A DNA stretch of 64,000 nucleotides from Terebella lapidaria (taxonomy: Eukaryota > Annelida > Polychaeta > Terebellida > Terebellidae). Below are positions 34,383 through 46,486 of the stretch, in pieces. How positions within the stretch are numbered: position 1 is the stretch's first letter; every line of letters starts with the position of its first letter. The position numbers were made by a program, and so were the translations under genes. The DNA lies in contig OX424556.1 in assembly GCA_949152475.1 (NCBI GenBank), forward strand, positions 52,968,451 to 53,032,450. The letters run 5' to 3'. The notes under the pieces are model-generated. The model was not told the DNA's origin. It made no database searches and saw only the letters and a program-made list of their open reading frames with translations.

Positions 34383-34853
34383 GGGCAGTGTACAGTAATT
34401 CGCTCAGCCAATCAGCGAGCGTTCACCTCACTTAGGCAATTTAAAGGGAAGCTGTTGTTAAACATCGCCTCATATATTTTTTTAGGCCAGACTTCTGGAC
34501 GAGTGTAGACTCACCTGAAAGAACGCAGTGCTGGGAAATAATGACCCAGTTTTCAAGGCAGTATCTTGTTGGCGTTCTTCTCAGGAGCTGGGGAATCAAA
34601 GGGGTTTTGCATGGGCATCAGTACCCATAATTTTGGGTATTTTGTCACCCCCGGGTCCATTCAAGGCAGAATAGCGAAAAATCCCATGTGTCGTCAAATA
34701 TATTCATGCTTACCACGCGATGCCCAATACGTTGAGGGATAAAACTAGCATAGTGGTTAGGCTGGGATTTTTTTAGGAAGGTGTTATGGACCGTCAAAGT
34801 AAGATCATTTAACATTGAGTTGAATGGCCAATATAATTGATATACTGTAGCCT
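34383..34853 (+). repeat. Head H5 (followed by island A2)
   Basis: Solo head with GGAAGCTGTTG, GTGTAGACTC and GACCCAGTTT, ending ACTGTAGCCT before TATAGGGGATAGG of A2 (an AAAGGGG to TATAGGGG change at the array edge). Confidence 0.93.
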
Positions 34854-36044
34854 ATAGGGGATAGGCTCATCGTGGTGGGCGGGTCCATAGGGGGAAAGTG
34901 TATCATGGCGGATTGATCTGAGGGAGGAGCAGGCGCTGTGTAGGTGTTCTCTAAAGGGGATAGGTTCATCGTGGTGGGCGGGTCCATAGGGGGAAAGTGT
35001 ATCATGGCGGATTGATCTGAGGGAGGAGCAGGCGCTGTGTAGGTGTTCTCTAAAGGGGATAGCTTCATTGAGGTGGACGGGTCCATAGGGGGAAAGTGTA
35101 TCATGGCGGATTGATCTGAGAGAGGAGCAGGCACTGTGTAGGTGTTCTCTAAAGGGGATAGGTTCATCGTGGTGGGCGGGTCCATAGGGGGAAAGTGTAT
35201 CATGGCGGATTGATCTGAGGGAGGAGCAGGCGCTGTGTAGGTGTTCTCTAAAGGGGATAGGTTCATCGTGGTGGGCGGGTCCATAGGGGGAAAGTGTATC
35301 ATGGCGGATTGATCTGTGGAATCGGCAGGCGCTGTGTAGGTGTTCTCTAAAGGGGATAGGTTCATCATGGTGGGCGGGTCCATAGGGGGAAAGTGTATCA
35401 TGGCGGATTGATCTGTGGAATCGGCAGGCGCTGTGTAGGTGTTCTCTAAAGGGGATAGGTTCATCATGGTGGGCGGGTCCATAGGGGGAAAGTGTATCAT
35501 GGCGGATTGATCTGAGGGAGGAGCAGGCGCTGTGTAGGTGTTCTCTAAAGGGGATAGGTTCATCGTGGTGGGCGGGTCCATAGGATGTGGGTCTATCATG
35601 GCGGAGTGATCTGTGGAAGGAGCCGGCGCTGTGTAGGTGTTCTCTAAACGGGATAGCTTCATTGAGGTGGACGGGTCCATAGGGGGAAAGTGTATCATGG
35701 CGGATTGATCTGAGAGAGGAGCAGGCACTGTGTAGGTGTTCTCTAAAGGGGATAGGTTCATCGTGGTGGGCGGGTCCATAGGGGGAAAGTGTATCATGGC
35801 GGATTGATCTGAGGGAGGAGCAGGCGCTGTGTAAGTGTTCTCTAAAGGGGATAGGTTCATCATGGTGGGCGGGTCCATAGGGGGAAAGTGTATCATGGCG
35901 GATTGATCTGAGGGAGGAGCAGGCACTGTGTAGGTGTTCTCTAAAGGGGATAGGTTCATCGTGGTGGGCGGATCCATAGGGGGAACGTGTATCATGGCGG
36001 ATTGATCTGAGGGAGGAGCAGGCGCTGTGTAGGTGTTCTCTAAA
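34854..36044. repeat. Island A2: 12 x 99-bp units, largest island
   Basis: 1191 bp. GCTTCATTGAGG occurs twice (near 35063 and 35655), showing an internal duplication of about six units. The unit near 35580-35640 has CCATAGGATGTGGG with GAGTGATCTGTGG and GAGCCGGCGC, a combination otherwise found in A0 near 19860, 22048 and 23632. Minus-strand frame A is open through the whole island. Confidence 0.95.
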
Positions 36045-37345
36045 GGGCAGTGTACAGTAATTCGCTCAGCCAATCAGCGAGCGTTCACCTCACTTAGGCA
36101 ATTTAAAGGGAAACTGTTGTTAAACATCGCCTCATATATTTTTTTAGGCCAGACTTCTGGACGAGTGTATACTCACCTGAAAGAACGCAGTGCTGGGAAA
36201 TAATGACCCGGTTTTCAAGGCAGTATCTTGTTGGCGTTCTTCTCAGGAGCTGGGGAATCAAAGGGGTTTTGCATGGGCATCAGTACCCATAATTTTGGGT
36301 ATTTGCGAAAAATCCCATGTGTCGTCAAATATATTCATGCTTACCACGCGATGCCCAATACGTTGAGGGATAGAACTAGCATAGTGGTTAGGCTGGGATT
36401 TCTTTTAGGAAGGTGTTATGGACCGTCAAAGTAAGATCATTTAACATTGAGTTGAATGGCCAATATAATTAATATACTGTAGCCTTAACTGATTACACAA
36501 TTTTCACTCTGCGTGGCCTGGGAGCGCAAAAAATGTCATAATTTGTTTGACTAGGTAACAGTTGAAGGTTCCCGACCTAATTCAATGTTCATTTGCCGGT
36601 TTTGTGTGGTTAAGGAGAAAATTGTGGAATACACATAAATCACCTGGTCGGTTGGCATACAAAAATGTTCTAACTATCCTCAGCGGCTAAATTATGACTT
36701 GAATTACAATTTATTTGCACAATATTAACGATACTGATGCATTTCAATAGCTCAGCCTTCTACAGGTGTCAGGGACTAGGAAATTTTCACCACCGGACCA
36801 GATCACAAGAATTGAGGTCGGCCCTATGCCGAGCTCACGCTTATCATAAGCAGCCCCCCTGACCCTGACATCATTCTAGAGACACAAGGTTGTATGCAAA
36901 TAAAAACCCCTTGATATTCTTGACTTTCTAAATGAATTATTAGTGGTATTAGTGGTTTGTTACGTTTCACATGGGTTCTATAGATAATTTTCCGTTTTTA
37001 GTGTGATAAATTCACGGTTTTCTTTAATCTTACTTCACTAAATAATCCAAACAGCCATTAAATTATACCAACGATTGGGTCTTGATGCTAATTGCACTTA
37101 TATTCTATACTCATCCTGAAATTTTCAAGGCTTTTGCATGAAAACTCAATGAGTTTTCAACAATTTCAATTCTAAGAATTTGGCAGACTGGCAAATCCCA
37201 GCACATGTAGCATATGTATTAAATGGACTGAAACAGAGAATTGAATCGGGATATCAGGTTTATATTTCGTTTCACAATTACATACATACAAGACTACCTA
37301 CTGACAGAATATAATTCATATATCTCAGAAACGCCTATATATTAA
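36045..37345 (+). repeat. H6 + T4, with a 28-bp head deletion
   Basis: Head 36045-36485 lacks 28 bp present in other heads after GGGTATTT (about 36303). Tail 36486-37345 has a 9-bp duplication (ATTAGTGGT twice near 36945). The tail ends TATATTAA and runs directly into another tail. Confidence 0.93.
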
Positions 37346-38193
37346 CTGATTACACAATTTTCACTCTGCGTGGCCTGGGAGCGCAAAAAATGTCATAATA
37401 TGTTTGACTAGGTAACAGTTGAAGGTTCCCGACCTAATTCAATGTTCATTTGCCGGTTTTGTGTGGTTAAGGAGAAAATTGTGGAATACACATAAATCAC
37501 CTGGTCGGTTGGCATACAAAAATGTTCTAACTATCCTCAGCCGCTAAATTATGACTTGAATTACAATTTGTTTGCACAATATTAACGATACTGATGCATT
37601 TCAATAGCTCAGCCTTCTACAGGTGTCAGGGACTAGGAAATTTTCACCACCGGACCAGATCACAAGAATTGAGGTCGGCCCTATGCCGAGCTCACGCTTA
37701 TCATAAGCAGCCCCCCTGACCCTGACATTATTCTAGAGACACAAGGTTGCATGCAAATAAAAAACCCTTGATATTCTTGACTTTCTAAATAAATTATTAG
37801 TGGTTTGTTACGTTTCACATGGGTTCTATAGATAATTTTCCGTTTTTAGTGTGATAAATTCACGGTTTTCTTTAATCTTACTTCACTAAATAATCCAAAC
37901 AGCCATTAAATTATACCAACGATTGGGTCTTGATGCTAATTGCACTTATATTCTATACTCATCCTGAAATTTTCAAGGCTTTTGCATGAAAACTCAATGA
38001 GTTTTCAACAATTTCAATTCTAAGAATTTGGCAGACTGGCAAATCCCAGCACATGTAGCATATGTATTAAATGGACTGAAACAGAGAATTGAATCGGGAT
38101 ATCAGGTTTATATTTCGTTTCACAATTACATACATATAAGACTACCTACTGACAGAATATAATTCATATATCTCAGAAACGCCTATATATTAA
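37346..38193 (+). repeat. Tail T5 without its own head
   Basis: TATATTAACTGATT joins T4 to T5 through a single shared TTAA, with a complete head missing. T5 carries GACATTATTC and AAAAAACCC, shared only with T7, the partner copy in the 3.9-kb duplication. Confidence 0.93.
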
Positions 38194-38665
38194 GGGCAGT
38201 GTACAGTAATTCGCTCAGCCAATCAGCGAGCATTCACCTCACTTAGGCAATTTAAAGGGAAGCTGTTGTTAAACATCGCCTCATATATTTTTTTAGGCCA
38301 GACTTCTGGACGAGTGTATACTCACCTGAAAGAACGCAGTGCTGGGAAATAATGACCCGGTTTTCAAGGCAGTATCTTGTTGGCGTTCTTCTCAGGAGCT
38401 GGGGAATCAAAGGGGTTTTGCATGGGCATCAGTACCCATAATTTTGGGTATTTTTTCACCCCCGGGTCCATTCAAGGCAGAATAGCGAAAAATCCCATGT
38501 GTCGTCAAATATATTCATGCTTACCACGCGATGCCCAATACGTTGAGGGATAAAACTAGCATAGTGGTTAGGCTGGGATTTTTTTTAGGAAGGTGTTATG
38601 GACCGTCAAAGTAAGATCATTTAACATTGAGTTGAATGGCCAATATAATTAATATACTGTAGCCT
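38194..38665 (+). repeat. Head H7 (followed by island A3)
   Basis: Solo head with GAGCATTCACC, GGAAGCTG and TTTTTTCACCCCCGGG, all shared with H10 in the partner copy. Confidence 0.93.
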
Positions 38666-39460
38666 AAAGGGGATAGGTTCATCGTGGTGGGCGGGTCCAT
38701 AGGGGGAAAGTGTATCATGGCGGATTGATCTGAGGGAGGAGCAGGCGCTGTGTAGGTGTTCTCTAAAGGGGATAGGTTCATCGTGGTGGGCGGGTCCATA
38801 GGGGGAAAGTGTATCATGGCGGATTGACCTGAGGGAGGAGCAGGCGCTGTGTAGGTGTTCTCTAAAGGGGATAGCTTCATTGAGATGGACGGGTCCATAG
38901 GGGGAAAGTGTATCATGGCAAATTGATCTGAGAGAGGAGCAGGCACTGTGTAGGTGTTCTCTAAAGGGGATAGGTTCATCGTGGTGGGCGGGTCCATAGG
39001 GGGAAAGTGTATCATGGCGGATTGATCTGTGGAATCGGCAGGCGCTGTGTAGGTGTTCTCTAAAGGGGATAGGTTCATCATGGTGGGCGGGTCCATAGGG
39101 GGAAAGTGTATCATGGCGGACTCGTTTGAGGGAGGAGCAGGCGCTGTGTAGGTGTTCTCTAAAGGGGATAGGTTCATCCCGGTGGGCGGGTCCATAGGGG
39201 GAAAGTGTATCATGGCGGATTGATCTGAGGGAGGAGCAGGCGCTGTGTAGGTGTTCTCTAAAGGGGATAGGTTCATCGTGGTGGGCGGGTCCATAGGGGG
39301 AAAGTGTATCATGGCGGATTGATCTGAGGGAGGAGCAGGCGCTGTGTAGGTGTTCTCTAAAGGGGATAGGTTCATCGTGGTGGGCGGATCCATAGGGGGA
39401 ACGTGTATCATGGCGGATTGATCTGAGGGAGGAGCAGGCGCTGTGTAGGTGTTCTCTAAA
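38666..39460. repeat. Island A3: 8 x 99-bp units
   Basis: 795 bp. It carries the alpha marker in the form GCTTCATTGAGATGG, the variant ATTGACCTGAGGG and the variant GGACTCGTTTGAGG. It is nearly identical to A4, with GCAAATTGATC here versus GCGGATTGATC there. Frame A on the minus strand is open throughout. Confidence 0.95.
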
Positions 39461-40781
39461 GGGCAGTGTACAGTAATTCGCTCAGCCAATCAGCGAGTGT
39501 TCACCTCACTTAGGCAATTTAAAGGGAAACTGTTGTTAAACATCGCCTCATATATTTTTTTAAGCCAGACTTCTGGACGAGTGTATACTTACCTGAAAGA
39601 ACGCAGTGCTGGGAAATAATGACCCGGTTTTCAAGGCAGTATCTTGTTGGCGTTCTTCTCAGGAGCTGGGGGAATCAAAGGGGTTTTGCATGGGCATCAG
39701 TACCCAGAATTTTGGGTATTTTCACCCCGGGTCCATTCAAGGCAGAATAGCGAAAAATCCCATGTGTCGTCAAATATATTCATGCTCACCACGCGATGCC
39801 CAATACGTTGAGGGATAAAACTAGCATAGTGGTTAGGCTGGGATTTTTTTTTAGGAAGGTGTTATGGACCGTCAAAGGAAGATCATTTAACATTGAGTTG
39901 AATGGCCAATATAATTAATATACTGTAGCCTTAACTGATTACACAATTTTCACTCTGCGTGGCCTGGGAGCGCAAAAAATGTCATAATTTGTTTGACTAG
40001 GTAACAGTTGAAGGTTCCCGACCTAATTCAATGTTCATTTGCCGGTTTTGTGTGGTTAAGGAGAAAATTGTGGAATACACATAAATCACCTGGTCGGTTG
40101 GCATACAAAAATGTTCTAACTATCCTCAGCGGCTAAATTATGACTTGAATTACAATTTGTTTGCACAATATTAACGATACTGATGCATTTCAATAGCTCA
40201 GCCTTCTACAGGTGTCAGGGACTAGGAAATTTTCACCACCGGACCAGATAACAAGAATTGAGGTCGGCCCTATGCCGAGCTCACGCTTATCATAAGCAGC
40301 CCCCCTGACCCTGACATCATTCTAGAGACACAAGGTTGCATGCAAATAAAAACCCCTTGATATTCTTGACTTTCTAAATAAATTATTAGTGGTTTGTTAC
40401 GTTTCACATGGGTTCTATAGATAATTTTCCGTTTTTAGTGTGATAAATTCACGGTTTTCTTTAATTTACTTCACTAAATAATCCAAACAGCCATTAAATT
40501 ATACCAACGATTGGGTCTTGATGCTAATTGCACTTATATTCTATACTCATCCTGAAATTTTCAAGGCTTTTGCATGAAAACTCAATGAGTTTTCAACAAT
40601 TTCAATTCTAAGAATTTGGCAGACTGGCAAATCCCAGCACATGTAGCATATGTATTAAATGGACTGAAACAGAGAATTGAATCGGGATATCAGGTTTATA
40701 TTTCGTTTCACAATTACATACATATAAGACTACCTACTGACAGAATATAATTCATATATCTCAGAAACGCCTATATATTAA
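39461..40781 (+). repeat. H8 + T6
   Basis: Head 39461-39931, tail 39932-40781. ATACTTACCTG at 39585-39595 replaces the usual ATACTCACCTG. On the minus strand this is CAGGTAAGTAT, a perfect complement to the U1 snRNA 5' end. Other markers are CCCAGAATTTT, TCAAAGGAAG and GATAACAAG. Confidence 0.94.
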
Positions 40782-42104
40782 GGGCAGTGTACAGTAATTC
40801 GCTCAGCCAATCAGCGAGCGTTCACCTCACTTAAGCAATTTAAAGGGAAACTGTTGTTAAACATCGCCTCATATATTTTTTTAGGCCAGACTTCTGGACG
40901 AGTGTATACTCACCTGAAAGAACGCAGTGCTGGTGGGAAATAATGACCCGGTTTTCAAGGCAGCATCTTGTTGGCGTTCTTCTCAGGAGCTGGGGAATCA
41001 AAGGGTTTTTGCATGGGCATCAGTACCCATAATTTTGGGTATTTTCACCCCGGGTCCATTCAAGGCAGAATAGCGAAAAATCCCATGTGTCGTCAAATAT
41101 ATTCATGCTTACCACGCGATGCCCAATACGTTGAGGGATAAAACTAGCATAGTGGTTAGGCTGGGATTTTTTTTAGGAAGGTGTTATGGACCGTCAAAGT
41201 AAGATCATTTAACATTGAGTTGAATGGCCAATATAATTAATATACTGTAGCCTTAACTGATTACACAATTTTCACTCTGCGTGGCCTGGGAGCGCAAAAA
41301 ATGTCATAATTTGCTTGACTAGGTAACAGTTGAAGGTTCCCGACCTAATTCAATGTTCATTTGCCGGTTTTGTGTGGTTAAGGAGAAAATTGTGGAATAC
41401 ACATAAATCACCTGGTCGGTTGGCATACAAAAATGTTCTAACTATCCTCAGCGGCTAAATTATGACTTGAATTACAATTTGTTTGCACAATATTAACGAT
41501 ACTGATGCATTTCAATAGCTCAGCCTTCTACAGGTGTCAGGGACTAGGAAATTTTCACCACCGGACCAGATCACAAGAATTGAGGTCGGCCCTATGCCGA
41601 GCTCACGCTTATCATAAGCAGCCCCCCTGACCCTGACATTATTCTAGAGACACAAGGTTGCATGCAAATAAAAAACCCTTGATATTCTTGACTTTCTAAA
41701 TAAATTATTAGTGGTTTGTTACGTTTCACATGGGTTCTATAGATAATTTTCCGTTTTTAGTGTGATAAATTCACGGTTTTCTTTAATCTTACTTCACTAA
41801 ATAATCCAAACAGCCATTAAATTATACCAACGATTGGGTCTTGATGCTAATTGCACTTATATTCTATACTCATCCTGAAATTTTCAAGGCTTTTGCATGA
41901 AAACTCAATGAGTTTTCAACAATTTCAATTCTAAGAATTTGGCAGACTGGCAAATCCCAGCACATGTAGCATATGTATTAAATGGACTGAAACAGAGAAT
42001 TGAATCGGGATATCAGGTTTATATTTCGTTTCACAATTACATACATATAAGACTACCTACTGACAGAATATAATTCATATATCTCAGAAACGCCTATATA
42101 TTAA
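40782..42104 (+). repeat. H9 + T7
   Basis: Head 40782-41253, tail 41254-42104. The head has a 3-bp insertion (GCTGGTGGGAAA), GGCAGCATC and CTTAAGCAATT. The tail begins copy 2 of the 3.9-kb duplication and matches T5. Confidence 0.94.
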
Positions 42105-42576
42105 GGGCAGTGTACAGTAATTCGCTCAGCCAATCAGCGAGCATTCACCTCACTTAGGCAATTTAAAGGGAAGCTGTTGTTAAACATCGCCTCATATATT
42201 TTTTTAGGCCAGACTTCTGGACGAGTGTATACTCACCTGAAAGAACGCAGTGCTGGGAAATAATGACCCGGTTTTCAAGGCAGTATCTTGTTGGCGTTCT
42301 TCTCAGGAGCTGGGGAATCAAAGGGGTTTTGCATGGGCATCAGTACCCATAATTTTGGGTATTTTTTCACCCCCGGGTCCATTCAAGGCAGAATAGCGAA
42401 AAATCCCATGTGTCGTCAAATATATTCATGCTTACCACGCGATGCCCAATACGTTGAGGGATAAAACTAGCATAGTGGTTAGGCTGGGATTTTTTTTAGG
42501 AAGGTGTTATGGACCGTCAAAGTAAGATCATTTAACATTGAGTTGAATGGCCAATATAATTAATATACTGTAGCCT
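42105..42576 (+). repeat. Head H10 (followed by island A4)
   Basis: Partner of H7, with GAGCATTCACC, GGAAGCTG and TTTTTTCACCCCCGGG. Confidence 0.93.
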
Positions 42577-43371
42577 AAAGGGGATAGGTTCATCGTGGTG
42601 GGCGGGTCCATAGGGGGAAAGTGTATCATGGCGGATTGATCTGAGGGAGGAGCAGGCGCTGTGTAGGTGTTCTCTAAAGGGGATAGGTTCATCGTGGTGG
42701 GCGGGTCCATAGGGGGAAAGTGTATCATGGCGGATTGACCTGAGGGAGGAGCAGGCGCTGTGTAGGTGTTCTCTAAAGGGGATAGCTTCATTGAGATGGA
42801 CGGGTCCATAGGGGGAAAGTGTATCATGGCGGATTGATCTGAGAGAGGAGCAGGCACTGTGTAGGTGTTCTCTAAAGGGGATAGGTTCATCGTGGTGGGC
42901 GGGTCCATAGGGGGAAAGTGTATCATGGCGGATTGATCTGTGGAATCGGCAGGCGCTGTGTAGGTGTTCTCTAAAGGGGATAGGTTCATCATGGTGGGCG
43001 GGTCCATAGGGGGAAAGTGTATCATGGCGGACTCGTTTGAGGGAGGAGCAGGCGCTGTGTAGGTGTTCTCTAAAGGGGATAGGTTCATCCCGGTGGGCGG
43101 GTCCATAGGGGGAAAGTGTATCATGGCGGATTGATCTGAGGGAGGAGCAGGCGCTGTGTAGGTGTTCTCTAAAGGGGATAGGTTCATCGTGGTGGGCGGG
43201 TCCATAGGGGGAAAGTGTATCATGGCGGATTGATCTGAGGGAGGAGCAGGCGCTGTGTAGGTGTTCTCTAAAGGGGATAGGTTCATCGTGGTGGGCGGAT
43301 CCATAGGGGGAACGTGTATCATGGCGGATTGATCTGAGGGAGGAGCAGGCGCTGTGTAGGTGTTCTCTAAA
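42577..43371. repeat. Island A4: 8 x 99-bp units
   Basis: 795 bp, partner of A3 with the same unit order. Frame A on the minus strand is open throughout and ends in the head as in the other islands. Confidence 0.95.
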
Positions 43372-44691
43372 GGGCAGTGTACAGTAATTCGCTCAGCCAA
43401 TCAGCGAGTGTTCACCTCACTTAGGCAATTTAAAGGGAAACTGTTGTTAAACATCGCCTCATATATTTTTTTAAGCCAGACTTCTGGACGAGTGTATACT
43501 TACCTGAAAGAACGCAGTGCTGGGAAATAATGACCCGGTTTTCAAGGCAGTATCTTGTTGGCGTTCTTCTCAGGAGCTGGGGAATCAAAGGGGTTTTGCA
43601 TGGGCATCAGTACCCAGAATTTTGGGTATTTTCACCCCGGGTCCATTCAAGGCAGAATAGCGAAAAATCCCATGTGTCGTCAAATATATTCATGCTCACC
43701 ACGCGATGCCCAATACGTTGAGGGATAAAACTAGCATAGTGGTTAGGCTGGGATTTTTTTTTAGGAAGGTGTTATGGACCGTCAAAGGAAGATCATTTAA
43801 CATTGAGTTGAATGGCCAATATAATTAATATACTGTAGCCTTAACTGATTACACAATTTTCACTCTGCGTGGCCTGGGAGCGCAAAAAATGTCATAATTT
43901 GTTTGACTAGGTAACAGTTGAAGGTTCCCGACCTAATTCAATGTTCATTTGCCGGTTTTGTGTGGTTAAGGAGAAAATTGTGGAATACACATAAATCACC
44001 TGGTCGGTTGGCATACAAAAATGTTCTAACTATCCTCAGCGGCTAAATTATGACTTGAATTACAATTTGTTTGCACAATATTAACGATACTGATGCATTT
44101 CAATAGCTCAGCCTTCTACAGGTGTCAGGGACTAGGAAATTTTCACCACCGGACCAGATAACAAGAATTGAGGTCGGCCCTATGCCGAGCTCACGCTTAT
44201 CATAAGCAGCCCCCCTGACCCTGACATCATTCTAGAGACACAAGGTTGCATGCAAATAAAAACCCCTTGATATTCTTGACTTTCTAAATAAATTATTAGT
44301 GGTTTGTTACGTTTCACATGGGTTCTATAGATAATTTTCCGTTTTTAGTGTGATAAATTCACGGTTTTCTTTAATTTACTTCACTAAATAATCCAAACAG
44401 CCATTAAATTATACCAACGATTGGGTCTTGATGCTAATTGCACTTATATTCTATACTCATCCTGAAATTTTCAAGGCTTTTGCATGAAAACTCAATGAGT
44501 TTTCAACAATTTCAATTCTAAGAATTTGGCAGACTGGCAAATCCCAGCACATGTAGCATATGTATTAAATGGACTGAAACAGAGAATTGAATCGGGATAT
44601 CAGGTTTATATTTCGTTTCACAATTACATACATATAAGACTACCTACTGACAGAATATAATTCATATATCTCAGAAACGCCTATATATTAA
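43372..44691 (+). repeat. H11 + T8
   Basis: Head 43372-43841, tail 43842-44691. ATACTTACCTG lies at 43496-43506 (minus strand CAGGTAAGTAT), as in H8. The tail shares the one-base-shorter TTTAATTTACTTC and GATAACAAG with T6. Confidence 0.94.
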
Positions 44692-46014
44692 GGGCAGTGT
44701 ACAGTAATTCGCTCAGCCAATCAGCGAGCGTTCACCTCACTTAAGCAATTTAAAGGGAAACTGTTGTTAAACATCGCCTCATATATTTTTTTAGGCCAGA
44801 CTTCTGGACGAGTGTATACTCACCTGAAAGAACGCAGTGCTGGTGGGAAATAATGACCCGGTTTTCAAGGCAGCATCTTGTTGGCGTTCTTCTCAGGAGC
44901 TGGGGAATCAAAGGGTTTTTGCATGGGCATCAGTACCCATAATTTTGGGTATTTTCACCCCGGGTCCATTCAAGGCAGAATAGCGAAAAATCCCATGTGT
45001 CGTCAAATATATTCATGCTTACCACGCGATGCCCAATACGTTGAGGGATAAAACTAGCATAGTGGTTAGGCTGGGATTTTTTTTAGGAAGGTGTTATGGA
45101 CCGTCAAAGTAAGATCATTTAACATTGAGTTGAATGGCCAATATAATTAATATACTGTAGCCTTAACTGATTACACAATTTTCACTCTGCGTGGCCTGGG
45201 AGCGCAAAAAATGTCATAATTTGTTTGACTAGGTAACAGTTGAAGGTTCCCGACCTAATTCAATGTTCATTTGCCGGTTTTGTGTGGTTAAGGAGAAAAT
45301 TGTGGAATACACATAAATCACCTGGTCGGTTGGCATACAAAAATGTTCTAACTATCCTCAGCGGCTAAATTATGACTTGAATTACAATTTGTTTGCACAA
45401 TATTAACGATACTGATGCATTTCAATAGCTCAGCCTTCTACAGGTGTCAGGGACTAGGAAATTTTCACCACCGGACCAGATCACAAGAATTGAGGTCGGC
45501 CCTATGCCGAGCTCACGCTTATCATAAGAAGCCCCCCTGACCCTGACATCATTCTAGAGACACAAGGTTGCATGCAAATAAAAACCCCTTGATATTCTTG
45601 ACTTTCTAAATAAATTATTAGTGGTTTGTTACGTTTCACATGGGTTCTATAGATAATTTTCCGTTTTTAGTGTGATAAATTCACGGTTTTCTTTAATCTT
45701 ACTTCACTAAATAATCCAAACAGCCATTAAATTATACCAACGATTGGGTCTTGATGCTAATTGCACTTATATTCTATACTCATCCTGAAATTTTCAAGGC
45801 TTTTGCATGAAAACTCAATGAGTTTTCAACAATTTCAATTCTAAGAATTTGGCAGACTGGCAAATCCCAGCACATGTAGCATATGTATTAAATGGACTGA
45901 AACAGAGAATTGAATCGGGATATCAGGTTTATATTTCGTTTCACAATTACATACATATAAGACTACCTACTGACAGAATATAATTCATATATCTTAGAAA
46001 CGCCTATATATTAA
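44692..46014 (+). repeat. H12 + T9
   Basis: Head 44692-45163 is the partner of H9 (same GCTGGTGGG insertion). Tail 45164-46014 belongs to the CATAAGAAGCC subfamily (with T2, T16), so the 3.9-kb duplication ends at or near this head-tail junction. Confidence 0.93.
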
Positions 46015-46486
46015 GGGCAGTGTACAGTAATTCGCTCAGCCAATCAGCGAGCGTTCACCTCACTTAGGCAATTTAAAGGGAAACTGTTGTTAAACAGCGC
46101 CTCATATATTTTTTTAGGCCAGACTTCTGGACGAGTGTATACTCACCTGAAAGAACGCAGTGCTGGGAAATAATGACCCGGTTTTCAAGGCAGTATCTTG
46201 TTGGCATTCTTCTCAGGAGCTGGGGAATCAAAGGGGTTTTGCATGGGCATCAGTACCCATAATTTTGGGTATTTTGTCACCCCCGGGTCCATTCAAGGCA
46301 GAATAGCGAAAAATCCCATGTGTCGTCAAATATATTCATGCTTACCACGCGATGCCCAATACGTTGAGGGATAAAACTAGCATAGTGGTTAGGCTGGGAT
46401 TTTTTTTAGGAAGGTGTTATGGACCGTCAAAGTAAGATCATTTAACATTGAGTTGAATGGCCAATATAATTAATATACTGTAGCCT
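46015..46486 (+). repeat. Head H13 (followed by island A5)
   Basis: Solo head with AAACAGCGCC, TTGGCATTCTTC and TTTGTCACCCCCGGG. Confidence 0.93.

Larger units (their letters stand above)
37346..41253. repeat. 3.9-kb tandem duplication, copy 1 (T5 H7 A3 H8 T6 H9)
   Basis: 3908 bp repeated immediately downstream as 41254-45163. Shared private markers are GACATTATTC (T5/T7), ACTCGTTTGAGG in A3/A4, TACTTACCTG and CCCAGAATTTT (H8/H11), the short TTTAATTTACTTC (T6/T8) and the GCTGGTGGG insertion (H9/H12). I saw only a handful of differences between the copies. Confidence 0.92.
41254..45163. repeat. 3.9-kb tandem duplication, copy 2 (T7 H10 A4 H11 T8 H12)
   Basis: 3910 bp, collinear with 37346-41253 module for module and marker for marker. 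Differences include AATATGTTTG/AATTTGCTTG in T5/T7 and one G fewer in GCTGGGGAATC of H11 than in H8. Confidence 0.92.

Noticed and set aside
39585-39595. A U1 snRNA gene (ATACTTACCTG start)
   Set aside because: The match stops after 11 bases; the following sequence has nothing of U1 stem-loops. Read on the other strand it is simply an ideal splice donor.
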